Below, piece by piece: positions 21,705 through 32,275 of a DNA stretch of 64,000 nt. The DNA is from Dicyema japonicum (taxonomy: Eukaryota > Dicyemida > Rhombozoa > Dicyemidae), in NCBI GenBank assembly GCA_011109175.1, contig RDEW01000064.1:122221-186220 (forward strand), written 5' to 3'. Each line of letters starts with the position of its first letter. Position 1 is the first letter of the stretch. The notes under the pieces were generated by a model. That model was not told the origin of the DNA. It saw nothing but the letters and a program-made list of their open reading frames with translations, and ran no database searches. A program made the position numbers and the translations under genes.

Positions 21705-23130
21705 TCAGGTAGTTGCCGCCCTCACTGTGTGTCTGTTCCCTCTCAAAATTGCGAGCGAAATTCGCTCAAATAGCCAGCGGCGTTCACGGAGATCTCCAGT
21801 GCATGAGGTGATCCGGTTTCCAAGACGTCCGAAAAACTCGAGTGTAGAGAAGGAGTAGGATCCGGAAGTCTCCATAGTAAAGGGAACAAATTTGACATCA
21901 TCGGGAAGGTCGACGTATTTAACGAGTTTGGCCTTCTCCGCCTTTACGGATGCTGAACAGGCCCTTGTAGCACTCTCGTGAAGATTTTTCTGGGCGAACG
22001 TGTCTGTACATGTCACATCCCAAACCAGTGGTTTCCCGGCCTCAAATGGAAATATGGTCATCCCGTCCGGTCGTTTCCCGTCACTTCTGCATAACCCGAC
22101 CGGTTCAAGAATGGCCGAGTATCCAGCAGCATCCATAGCTCGCCTGACAATTTCATTCAGAGCCTTGTGCCTTGGGGATCTGCCAGCGCTCCTCCTGCAG
22201 GCGAGAGGGTGCAGGCCATAGCAGTCTATCAGGATGCCACATCGGCACGGGTGAGGTACACATACTTTTAGTCCCAGCCGCAGAGAGATACCAGTTCTAA
22301 CGCATTCATCATCCAGAAAAGTGCCCAAAGCTCCATTGGGGATGGCGTTTAGCCAAGCTCCGCTCTCAGGGGAAGCCCCCGAAAGCAAACAAGCGCGTCG
22401 GTGCTGATTGGCAGATTCTAGTAGGAGTCCAAATGATTTCCAGCATAATAAGTTGTCCAGGTTTCGCTGGCGATCTTGGGAAGGAGGCAGGGGGAGGTTG
22501 GTGGCATTCCAGGCTTCTCGTGCGTGGATTATCTCTTGGTCAGTTGAGAATTCGGGTGGGGAGTGTAGAATCCTCCTGACCAAAGGTTCGCAGGCCGTGA
22601 GTGATGATAGATGAGCGGGAAGTGAGACGTCCAAAGTTCGACGGATTCCAAGACCCCCGAATCTAACTGGGAGTGTAGCCTGCATCCATGTATCATCGTC
22701 GAATCGGACATTAAATATTTGCTCCGTCGAGCTGAGGAGAGACAAATCAAAATTCTCGAGCAGCTCCAGTTGAGAATAATATGGAGCTGTCCTTAGTAGA
22801 TAGGAGATTCTCTGGATGTTGAGACTTCTTTTCAATAGGAATAGTGCTGTGTGCAAGTCCAGCAGCTGTAATCTTTCCAGCGAATCGCATAGGAGTCGTT
22901 TTTTTCAAGGAGGACATGCTTCATCGCATTACTAGTGATCGGGGATCCAAGAAAGATCAATTCATTTTCAGGGGTCGAAATCCCACCGGGAAACAAGGAG
23001 TAAAATTTTTGAACAATTGGAGAGAAGTCATCGTCAGCAAGACCACAGTTTGTTATTTCACATTTCGATATATTCAACTGAAGACCCACCTCGGACAGCG
23101 CGGGGAAGTGTATTCATGTTTATTGAATAG
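21705..23130 (-). mobile_element. RLE-type LINE with a long intact C-terminal frame
   Basis: Best-preserved RLE copy. A 383-codon minus-strand frame (22,856-21,705) runs from ALFLLKRSLN and YLLRTAPYY through EQIFNVRFDDDTWMQATLPV and GGLGIRR to a zinc motif CRCG..D..GLHPLAC (residues 204-220), then the restriction-like endonuclease core KRPDGMTIFPF (262-271) and LVWDVTC (277-283), and ends NRHTVRAATT. Upstream in another frame (23,089-22,832) is GLQLNISKCEI and IFLGSPITSN of the RT thumb; the shift falls near the T-run at 22,890-22,900. The RT palm is missing. The endonuclease residues P263, D264 and D280 are present, so the domain itself looks undamaged. Confidence 0.9.
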
Positions 23131-23649
23131 TTGAAAATCACTGTGATTGCATTAATCGCAATAGGTCCAAGGTGTTTTTGTAAAATACAAAGGATAGAAT
23201 CAGGCCCACATGAGAGGGAAGAATTCTTCGACTTCAAACCCTCTGAATGGGGATAAAGTTAATCAGCTGTGTTCTTTTCGCTCTTATTAGATATAAAGAA
23301 AGCCCATCCGTTTTCCTGAAAGGTTTGTGGCTTATACTGGCGTAATATTTGATGAGCTTGCTAAAACTGTGTTAATCAATCTGTTCTCTTTTAAAATTTC
23401 CTTTTGGGCCAAATTGTTTAATTTTTCTCCATATCTGATAAACCGCTAGTCTGATAAATCGTCACTTACAAAATACAACTAAATTGTCTAAAATTAAAAA
23501 TCTACACATTAATAAATAATAATATACATCTCCAGCTATTAGTTATCTTAAAAACGAGCTTTTTTTGTCCCTCAGATAACCAACATTTCCATCAAAAAAA
23601 CGTAAATACTGTATTACCATATTTGCCAGTGACCCCCCTACTATTTACT
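23131..23649. other. Gene-free AT-rich stretch
   Basis: No coding signal recognised. May include the outer end of the pogo-like element that follows. Confidence 0.4.
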
Positions 23650-24335
23650 TTGTAACGCTGTGATATTACGCGCCGAGAGAGAATAGAAACAATGAACACC
23701 CTTGTGATTTATTTTTAGTTAAGAAACAACAAATTAGAATTAGCTTAGTACCGTCGGCTAAGCAGGAAAAAACAACAGTGAATCTAGACTTTTTATGGTC
23801 TGTTGTTCTCACGAGAACAGTTTTTTTACCTTTGGAAGATAGTTTTCGATGTAGGCTTATCAAACCATATTCCAATTTACGATAACTCATTTTTTTTCTC
23901 ATTTTGATTACGATGGATTGAAAGAGTTATCTTTTCCTCTAAATCTTCAGGCAGTTTCTGAACATCAACTTATAGTTCTCTGTCGTATCACAAGGTCATT
24001 TCTCTTTAAAAATCGTGAACATCAACTTATAGTTCCTTTGAAATCGGTAATCTTTCTTTGTTCGGCACAAGCCAAACCTCGCAGACGAATCATATTTCTT
24101 GTGACGACTAACCCACACTTTCTTCGACCCAGCATACAAGTTCTTGTTCAAGTGCTGGTTACTGGCAGCGTTTCCTCTATTAGCAAATTTGTTTCATCAC
24201 TGATAGCTGTGTTGCATTGCGTTTCCAATCTCTTACTAGTTTCTCATTTACGCCAAACTTTCTTGAGGCACTACAGTTGTTACCTTCTTCGGCAAGGTTT
24301 ACAACTTGCAGTTTGAACTTGGCAGAGAATTTCAT
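23650..24335 (-). mobile_element. pogo/Tigger-like DNA transposase, decayed
   Basis: From ATG 24,335 the minus strand encodes MKFSAKFKLQVVNLAEEGNN and then ASRKFGVNEKLVRDWKR, the helix-turn-helix DNA-binding start of pogo/Tigger transposases, broken by a stop near 24,185. At 23,902-23,666 a second frame carries VLVRTTDHKKSRFTVVFSC and LADGTKL, the conserved strand of the DDE domain before the second aspartate. The middle contains stops, and a small direct repeat (gaacatcaacttatagttc) at 23,960 and 24,018. The remainder of the DDE core is missing. Dead copy of the Tc1/mariner superfamily. Confidence 0.82.
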
Positions 24336-24450
24336 GATTGAATGTTTACCATTCACTTCAATAATTAGATTGATCTTTGCAAGAATTTTTTGTGAAGAGT
24401 GTAGTAATCACATCACATTAAAGCGATGAATACGAAGTTGAATTTCATGA

Positions 24451-24522
24451 CTCGGTGTATAAGTCAAGGTCGATTTTTTAGGTTGATTTGTGATCAAAAA
24501 AGGTCGAATTATACACCGACAC
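24451..24522. repeat. Inverted repeat, likely pogo-like terminal repeat or MITE
   Basis: cggtgtataagtcaaggtcg at the left and cgaattatacaccg at the right are inverted copies separated by about 25 nt, forming a long hairpin. Inverted termini beginning CGGTGTATAA are plausible for the pogo-like transposase next door. The two termini so close together would mean an extreme internal deletion. Confidence 0.6.
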
Positions 24523-25019
24523 ATTTTTTATGGAGCGACATTCACATCATGGAGCACACATATTATACCCAAGAGACTGGACACGACATGTGGTTATGCC
24601 AGTGGACGCAACTATGGACTTATCTGCTCTTCTTGCAGCGACTTTTTCCACCTTGATGCATAAAAATGCCTCAGCGGGATGCATGCTCGCTCTGCTTGTG
24701 GAACTGCAGTGTCTGCATGGGTACTGGTCGGAAAACTTAGACGATCATTCCAAACGAGCCCGTCGAACCGAATGAGCCTCTGGGCCTAAATGATATGGAC
24801 AACCTCTTGCTCTTCTTGTCGGATCTAAGGAAAGCCAGGAAGATTCCAATCAGGATCCCAAGTAGGGGTGATAAAGTTAATATTTTATATTAAAATTAAA
24901 CAAATTCTGTTTTTTCATTATTTTTAAACGTACTCCCTTTATTATTATTGTTAAATTTTTTTAATTTTATTTTTTTAATTATTTCAATAAATTATTATTT
25001 TACTATTAAATAAATATTA
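24523..25019. other. Unrecognised plus-strand ORF and AT-rich spacer
   Basis: Frame 24,530-24,775 (+) contains PRDWTRHVVMPVDATMDLSA but no family I recognise. It is flanked by transposon remnants and is probably mobile DNA. 24,850-25,020 is AT-rich. Confidence 0.35.
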
Positions 25020-25021
25020 AA

Positions 25022-26165
25022 CATCATGTGGTTTACACGTTTTTGGATGCCACTTATTTCTAAGTCTTCTCTGATTAAATTAGCATTAATTGTTAACGAC
25101 TTTCCAAGAGAATTTCAATTACAAAATAACCATGAGTTATGTAAACTATGTTTAACGACAATGAAGTACTTTGTTAACTTTCACAGGTTGTCAAGGAAAC
25201 ATAAAAATTCCGTTGGTAAGGATTTTTTGATGATATAGATAGATCGCATGACAACATTTAGCCAACAAAAATTAAATAAATCTAAAATTGAAAACTTGGA
25301 TTTGAAGGTGACAAGGTTCTTCTGAAATGTGACATTCCGCTTAACAAATCATCAATGCCTTTGTTCATTGATCTTTTCAAATGCAACCAAATTTCCCTTC
25401 CTTTGCAATCGCAAGCAAGGAACTGTGCCAAATATTTTACAAATGAATACATAGCTTCATTAGGGGCATATTTAAGTATTTCATCGAATTTTATTTTCTA
25501 GAGAACAAAAAAAATTTGCGATAACCGATGAAACTCAAATTATTTTACATAATTGTTCAATGGAGGTCAGGAAATCTTATCCAGAAGTAGATGATGTGAT
25601 AGCTTCCGAAATTGGAATTCCTTCCAAAGTCGTATTGACGAGATGGGTACCTGCTTGAAGGCTACATTTTTTATTCAAAAATTTTAATCCCAGTAATTAA
25701 CATTTTTGAGTTAATTGAGGATGAAGGCATTTTAGTAACTTGAATGCATTGAAAAGTGAAAAAATAGAACAGAGCTTATGAGCATAACTATTCACATATT
25801 CCAGGTTGTTCATATATAGTAATTAATCACAAAAAAATATTACAATTTGGAAATAACGAGTCCACAATATAGTACGCATATTCGACGCTTAGTGCAATAG
25901 ATTTTGGGAAAGATGAAACAGGGGTTAAAAAAAACAATATTTGGAGAAGAGAATTTTGGAAAGTGACCTAACTAAAATTATTAATATGGAATGTAATAAT
26001 GTCTCTCCTGAAGATTATTCGTTCCTTCTGAATTGTCAGCCATCCTCGGCAACTGTCGAATGATGTTTTTCGCAATTCAAGAGTTTTTTGAAGACAAACA
26101 GAGATTTTTTGTACACGAAATCTGGAAGATAATGTAATGTCCATTTTCAATAAATAGTCTTTAAA
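25022..26165 (+). mobile_element. hAT-like transposase remnant
   Basis: The plus strand starts with a zinc-finger-like HELCKLC block near 25,130, continues with a GIPSKVVLTRW motif near 25,610-25,650 (hAT transposases share a T-R-W signature here), and ends near 26,030-26,100 with SSATVE, a stop in place of the usual arginine, then FSQFKSFLKTNR, the C-terminal hAT dimerisation signature. Many stops and frame changes. The minus-strand relative at 41.5-41.8 kb has the equivalent PPDVIITRWGSFLETSFYY. Confidence 0.72.
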
Positions 26166-26203
26166 ACAACATTTGTTAATTTTTTTAATTTTAAGGTTAA
26201 AAA

Positions 26204-26830
26204 ATGTTTGCGCTAATCCCAAGAACTATCCAGATCCCCGCGGCTACATGCCTGGTCTCTGCAATTGACGACGCTCTCACGTCCGACGAACAAGAGGCCT
26301 GGCTAAAACTCCTCAGTCGGTATAAGGAACGAATACAAGGTGTTTTTTGGACAGAAAGACGAACAAAATACACACATTGGGGTCAAGTTGGACATCTGCA
26401 ATGCCTTCAATTCACTGCGAAGGGATCAAATTTTAGAAATTACAAGCAAACGAGCCCCGGAACTTATTCCACTCGTCTACCTCGCTTACTGAACCAATTC
26501 TTCACTGGTTTTTTATTTTATTGAACCAAAAAAACTACCGTCATATTCAAAATAACAAAATCCAGATGATCCCAGCCTCCCTCAACAGTCTCCACATCTT
26601 TTCTCAGTGTTCCGACTGCGTTCCTTCGCATTTCCGATATGGACGGGGTCCGCATACTCATTTTCGGGGACAAGATTATCTGTTTGGAGACTGGAGTCCA
26701 ACAAGGGGACCCAATTGGTTCACGATGAAATTGTCCGCTCTATCAACAAAGAACTAAACCTCTGGCATCTTGATGACGCTGTGTACATATTTGTATGAGT
26801 ACATATATGACGCTGTGTACATGTAGTAAC
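26204..26830 (+). mobile_element. RLE-type LINE fragment with RT motifs
   Basis: 26,204-26,524 reads IPAATCLVSAIDDALTSDEQ, an RT-upstream style segment. Then 26,600-26,800 encodes SQCSDCVPSHFRYG, ILIFGDKIICLETGVQQGDP and, in a second frame, DEIVRSINKELNLWHLDD, where HLDD replaces the YLDD active box. The deletion between GVQQGDP and DEIV and the frame change make it inactive. An ORF-less duplication tacatatttgtatgagtaca lies at the end. Confidence 0.75.
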
Positions 26831-27464
26831 ACAGTCATTCCTGAGTATAAAAGTTTATTTTTTTAATTTCATAGAAAATGAGAGATCGGATGATGTTTTT
26901 CCAAGAACATCATAAGATTTTTATGTGGAACATATTTCGAATGTTTCAGGTATTTATTGTATAAAGTCTGCTAGAAAACTTAGATTCAAAACATTTTGAT
27001 CTTAATTTTTCTCAGCAAATCTAAATTCATCCTATTTTAAGCGGATGAACAAAAAAATGAACGTTCATTTAACAAAGTATGATATTTGTATTGGAAGTGA
27101 GGTATTTTTAGTGAATATATTTAGATACGAGTTTTAAAGGATTATGGGACAAATTGAAGCTCCATATGAAGAGCCAAGTAAAATTACTCAAATTTTGTCA
27201 AAAAACCGAATAGAGGTTTATTTACGTTTTTATCACAGATTAAGGCAGGATCAGGAGAATTTAAAATAGTCAACTAGTCGAGTCAAGAAAATCCAGACTT
27301 AAAAAAATACATTCTTTGATTAGAACCCAATTAGTGTTAATTTGATATGACATGTCGTAAATTCTTTGATTTTTGATAAGAAATGACAAGTGATGTGATT
27401 GACAGGTGAAATGTAACCAGCATGGATGGGTAACCCGTGCGGGACGAGACATATTATGATTTAA
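26831..27464. other. Gene-free stretch
   Basis: AT-rich without recognised coding sequence. It may hold the 3' end of the gene that follows on the minus strand. Confidence 0.4.
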
Positions 27465-28320
27465 TTAATATCCTGGTTGGACAAATAAATCACAGCTATA
27501 CTCTCGTCTCTGAAAGAATAGTTTCATTTCAAAAAACGAGGAGAGAAGGAATCGAATTTGATAGGTGTTAAAGAACGGACGGTTTTCCTCAGATTCATGC
27601 AGAACGACGTAAGCATTATAATAATTAATCATATAAGGACTTAAATTAGTAGCTTCACTCACACACGATTACTCTCATAATGAAGAGGATGTTCGAACAG
27701 TAGAGAACGATGATGGGATCACTGACTCTATAAGGAACACCTTCATTTTACTGCGAATACTGCAATATAAGCAAAAGGAACCCATATAATAGAATGTTCT
27801 TACCAGAAGGGTAACTCTTTTTGAAAGACTGCGAAACTGATGAAAACACTCCCTGAGGACGAGGACGTTTATCTTCCCTACCCATAAACAACACAGTAAA
27901 ACGAAGCACAAAATTAATAAAAACCAACCATAACCCCTCTCTAGAACACCAATTGGAGTGATCCTCTATCAAATACTCCAAAACATCACCAAACGGAACT
28001 GGATCTTTCTCCACAAACTTACAGGTACACAATGACAGCTTGAATCACACAAGTTCAACTTGAAAATGAAATGAGCACCACATCTACGCCACGAACTCCA
28101 GCACCCCAATGAATCTCCGTCTTATACGAACCTGTATCGGCCAAATCATAACTAAAGTGTAGTTCGGAATATAAATCAGTGGGGAAGTTCTCAGAAAGAT
28201 GATATTCTAGAAATTCTTTTGAATAATTAAATCCAAGTTGTTCCGTTGACTCAAATCCTTGAAATCCAGTATAAAAAACACTCCTAGGGGATAGTAACGA
28301 AGAAAGCTTTATTTCTACAT
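27465..28320 (-). CDS. Unrecognised multi-exon membrane protein gene
   Basis: No family recognised, but the coding character is strong. Starting upstream of 28,300, a stop-free minus-strand stretch of over 60 codons reads RSVFYTGFQGFESTEQLGFN, then YHLSENFPTDLYSELHFSYD and IHWGAGVRGVD. Next come DPVPFGDVLEYLIEDHSNWC, then a hydrophobic segment GLWLVFINFVLR (near 27,930), a basic segment, and SEATNLSPYMINYYNAYVVL to a TAA at about 27,467. The pieces shift frame at places with short GT..AG candidates (for example about 23 nt near 28,085-28,063 and 25 nt near 27,901-27,877), as in ARMC9. Exon joins and start are not settled. A family B LINE sits immediately upstream at 28.4 kb. Confidence 0.6.
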
Positions 28321-28394
28321 TCTACCTGACATAGTTTCACTAGTGATTGTGCAGGTATCAATTATTTTGCAAAGTGTTCTCAAAAGTTCTCATA

Positions 28395-29060
28395 CAACTA
28401 AGTGATCTCAGACCGACAAAGGAGAGGACGTGTCCGGCAGGGTCGAGAATCCTGAACAGCTCTTCTTATTCGACATGGTATCGGCTTAAAATTTATGTAT
28501 GATTGTAGATAATTCGACAGTGTATGGAATAGAGGGCAGCTCGGTAAACTAGCCTCTTTTAAGAGTTTCCGTTGTAATTCGATTAAGAAATTTTCAATGG
28601 GCTGAATTTTGTGTTCTGGTCTAATTAACCTTATTGCGGTCTCCTCGATTGCGGATAGTTTCAATGAGGAGGATCGTGAAATCTGTATTGCCCACGAAGG
28701 ACTTGCATACGTCATCGTTGGCCGGATAAATTGTTCATAAATCGTGCCAAGGGTCCCAGTTCTGTCTCTAAGTGTTTTTGAGAGCATTTTTAAAATTCTC
28801 ATTTTCTTCAGAGCAGAAGTTACTATGTTCTCAACATGTCGGATAAAGGTGAGTCCCTGATCAAAGGTGACTTCCAGAATCTTCGGTGTTTTGTTAATAG
28901 GAATAGCCTCATTCTTCATAAAGATTTCTGGTTCGACACAAAGCTGTCTTTTGTAAGTGGTAAACAGTGTGACAGAGGACTTTGTTGCTGATGCGTCGCG
29001 TCTCCGCTTCGAGAGCCATAGTTCCAGCTTGTCAAGCATTTGTTGAGCGGACTAAGTCGC
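28395..29060 (-). mobile_element. Jockey-like LINE (family B), RT thumb to 3' end, 213-codon frame
   Basis: One open minus-strand frame (29,039-28,398): KLELWLSKRR, then KTPKILEVTFDQGLTFIRHV (the ILGVT.D..L.F..H block), KKMRILKMLSKT, a YEQFIRPTMTYASPSWA block, ETAIRLI, and a C-terminus RTRPLLCRSEIT-stop. The final codons plus the following gtgatctca region match other family B ends in the window. The RT palm is absent (5' truncation). The unbroken frame suggests it is one of the younger copies. Confidence 0.85.
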
Positions 29061-30030
29061 TGATTAAATACTTCTGTCCGTAGAGGCAAGAATGGTATAG
29101 TGGCATAGGAGAGGATCAGACAGTTTTAATTAAAAGTTTATTAACATAAAAATAAAACTGCAATAAATTAGAGAATGCGACGAGAATTGGTAATTGAATT
29201 ATGATTCACTAAAAACAATTATAAATTATAAAACTTAAATACACTTATTTATAGTTTTTTGCATAAATTATCAATATCTCGTCAAATCGTTGACAACGTC
29301 ACTTGCATTAATATTTTTAAAATTTTACCGTTTGTTGTATTTCATATTATGCAGCGTAGAAAAACTTGTTTCGCATAAATTTTTCGTTGAAAATTGTAAA
29401 ATAATAGACAGTCTTTGTGTAGATAATCTGGGATATATGTTACTAACATATATTCAGAATTCTCCAATTTTTACTCCAACACTATTGATTTTATGAATCG
29501 ATCATTAAACAGTTCAATAAGTTCTTCAATCTCTTCAACAGATAAGTGTTTTGACTCTGACAGAAAGAATGATTATCAAGTTTTCGCCAATGATATTAGG
29601 TTTCAGTTATTTTACTATCAATTGCTTTGGTATCAATAAAATCACACTTTTAACACATTTGGCACACCTAAAAAATACCATTGTCAAAATCGAACGTGGA
29701 CAACAGTCGCACATTACACACAAGTGATTCTCCTCTCTCAAACTAGCGCCCACGAGGAATGACACAAAACGATCATTTGTCTCACAAAAGCTAGTAATAG
29801 GTGTCTTCTTTCTTTATACAATCTTCCGGGTGTTTTCACGTGATCACGGTTAATCACAAAAGCAAGCACAAATGACACAAAATAAATAAAAATAAATCAG
29901 AGATTTAAACAAGTCAAGTCCCTGTGCTGTGTAGCATCAATTAATCTACTAATATCATCCTTAACTGAATAAGGGATATCCCAAGCACATTAAGAGTACG
30001 CATAAATCTCCTCAACAGCAAATTTATGTT
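29061..30030. other. AT-rich intergenic stretch
   Basis: A 68-codon plus-strand frame at 29,290-29,496 has hydrophobic composition but no recognised family. No convincing gene seen. Confidence 0.4.
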
Positions 30031-30037
30031 CCATACT

Positions 30038-31072
30038 CTACAATAACAAAAATATTACAATGAGCCAAATCCACGTGTTAACATGGCACACCAGAGTGAA
30101 ATTATCTTCCACCAGTTTACTCATCACGACAAAAAATCTCTGCAACACACGATAAGAAGCGGATGGAAGCATAGTCAATGCCACTTGCAAAGCGGAGAGA
30201 TTCTTAGCCAACAAACAGGCCTTAATGACGCACCCACAGGCAGAGGGTATAACCTCCTCAAACACCAGCATTCTATAGTAATTGGCAATAAAGGAGAACA
30301 TAGTCTCAATCATCTCAAAGCTCAGATTAAGGACATCTACAAAATAACCAGTCAATACTACTTTTAATCAACTCCCAATAATTGGCATCCAACAATCGGG
30401 GGAGACTGGTGTCACAGTAATCATTGACTCCTTTAATAACCCCCATTTGTTGGCAATTGTCAATATAATGCATATTGTCCATCATTTTACGTCAATCCAC
30501 TACCTCTTCTATGATATTCAGAGAATTTGTTAGTACTTGATCATCACCTCCCTTCAGTTCCTTCCACAGACTACAATGAGTACATAAAGTACAAGTCCAC
30601 ACAAACGTCCCCATATAATAGCTCAATTTGCCTGGGGGTGAGTACTGCACAGTTAATCTGATTTTTTGTGGGCACGGAGAGTGTCATCATTGAAACTATC
30701 AAATCTTCGGTCTGGTTGCTGAGAGTACTGATATTCCTCTCACATCCGAAACTGGAATATATAAAGAATTTCGCCTGTAGAGAGTATCCCCATCTGAAAA
30801 GGGAGCACAGTAAGATTTATTGACGGGTACTATGATTCCACATTGGAGGTACTTTTCTAGTAGTTTGACCACCTTTGAACTGTGGAATGAGAATTGACTA
30901 AACCGAGGGAATCAACGTCTGTAGAATGGACACTCGAAAATCATAAAGTGATGGAGATGGTGAACAGCATCATTCCCATTAAAACAGTTTAAATAGATCT
31001 TCCATTTGCTCCTGTATATTCTCAGCGGTAGTGTTGTCTTTAGTTTTGCCACCAATGACAATCACTATGCTT
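30038..31072 (-). CDS. DEPDC1: DEPDC1-like protein (DEP domain plus RhoGAP-like domain), partial
   Basis: Recognised from the ordered resemblance to animal DEPDC1, a mitotic/cortical regulator. From about 31,060 the minus strand encodes LVAKLKTTLPLRIYRSKWK, NCFNGNDAVHHLHHF and, after an in-frame TGA at 30,914-30,912, SSKVVKLLEKYLQCGIIVPV and PFSDGDTLYR (DEP domain). After short introns at 30,728-30,712 (17 nt) and 30,592-30,571 (22 nt) come TPRQIELLYGDVCVDFLWKE, IIEEVVD, MGVIKGVNDYCDTSLPRLLD, a 22-nt intron (30,358-30,337), and the RhoGAP-like helices MIETMFSFIANYYRML, LSALQVALTMLPSASYRVLQ and VVMSKLVEDN. A second in-frame TGA lies near 30,521. The start codon and the C-terminal third are not visible. 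Two disabling stops mean it is either a pseudogene or error-bearing sequence. Confidence 0.72.
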
Positions 31073-31739
31073 TAATTTATAATAGAAACAATTTTTGTAG
31101 CTATTTGACTATTATTTCAATGTCTTGTAAAATCCATACGTATAATCGCCGGCAATTTATTTATAATTTAAATTTAATTTTTTAAATATTTTTTTAATAA
31201 TTTTATTTAATATTAATTTGTCAATCTATTTTTTTTAAACTTAGAACTTATTCCTTGGTGGCTAATTCGTACAGGGATTTTAGGGATTTGCCTAGCGCCA
31301 GTTCGTAAACAGCCATAGGTTCGGTAAGGAAAGAGAAGTATTTCTTTAGAGCAGTGGTTCCCAAATAGAAAGGCCGTAGATAACCTTCGACCAGGAAGAA
31401 TTGAACTCACGGATAATTGGTTTTATGTATTTTTAAAATCATTTGTGCTTTTTTGTGAACTGTCCCTTCATTATAAAGTTTTTTAGTTCTGTCCATTTAA
31501 CAACCCCCCTATTGACGGATTATTTAAAACAGTCGATATTGAAAATCAATTATTTTTGAAAAAATGAATGCCTAAATTAACTTTATATAAGTGAAGCCTC
31601 TGACACGTGATCATACAATTTTGGCCGGACTGATTTGAACACAGATACTTTGCAATTTCACACTCTTTGTTGAGTTCATAAATTTTGGTTTCTGATGTCT
31701 CTCATATTCGCCACCTCGTCTTGCAGACTTGTGCCTGCA
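31073..31739. other. Gene-free stretch
   Basis: AT-rich; a 65-codon minus-strand frame at 31,213-31,410 is unrecognised. Upstream exons of DEPDC1 would be expected here but were not found. Confidence 0.4.
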
Positions 31740-32035
31740 GCAGCGGGTTACGAGAGATGAACAGTTTTAAAGAATCTCGAAGGGAATAGTTTTCAAAGTA
31801 GACGACTACATCTAAAATTCAAAATTAGCAAAACAGGAAGTTTTTTAAAGAATTTGTGAAAAAACCGGAATCCTAATGACATTTCCGAAATTCTCAAAAG
31901 CATCTCGTACATACAGGAAGTGCATTGGTTTCCGGGACGAGCAGAGAGCATAGATGGGGCCGGGATCATTGAGGGCCATGTATTTCCTTTTAATTTGTTG
32001 GTGATTTTTCGTTCAAATAAATAAACTGATTAGAA
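31740..32035 (+). mobile_element. Family B-type LINE 3' tail
   Basis: acaggaagtgcattggtttccgg to gggccgggatcattgagggccatgtattt parallels 16,885-16,990 (acaggaaacatgttggtttc, gaggccgggatcacttgaaggccacgtat), including the trailing tcggtgatttt-like and aaataaata sequence. No intact frame. A 5'-truncated 3' UTR-side copy. Confidence 0.65.
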
Positions 32036-32039
32036 TCTT

Positions 32040-32275
32040 TATCATAGGTATTGCCGACAACAATGGTCTTACTGAGCGTTTTGAAAAAAAATTTTCGTTT
32101 CAAAGTTGAGTCGCGTCGTAAGACGATCCTGACTTTGTTAGCGACACCTTTACGCATTCTCTCGTACGCTCTAGAAATTTCGGAACCGATTGTGATGAAA
32201 CAGAAGCGATCTCCGAGGGCGAGAGTTTCTTCAACATCTACCTTTAATAAAACGATTTTTTAATTTCTAAAAAAT
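32040..32275 (-). other. Candidate coding exon, unrecognised
   Basis: Read on the minus strand, 32,265-32,040 is stop-free for over 70 codons: DVEETLALGDRFCFITIGSE, then ISRAYERMRKGVANKVRIVL, KRKFFFKTLSKTIVV. The amino-acid composition looks protein-like, more so than the 70-codon plus-strand frame over the same DNA. There is no start codon, and the stretch abuts a LINE tail. Could be a host exon or an unidentified element. Confidence 0.4.

Noticed and set aside
21667-23134. Plus-strand ORFs of 63-96 codons at 21.7-23.1 kb
   Set aside because: They are antisense shadows of the RLE LINE coding frame.
23918-24316. 132-codon plus-strand ORF
   Set aside because: Antisense to the pogo/Tigger helix-turn-helix coding sequence.
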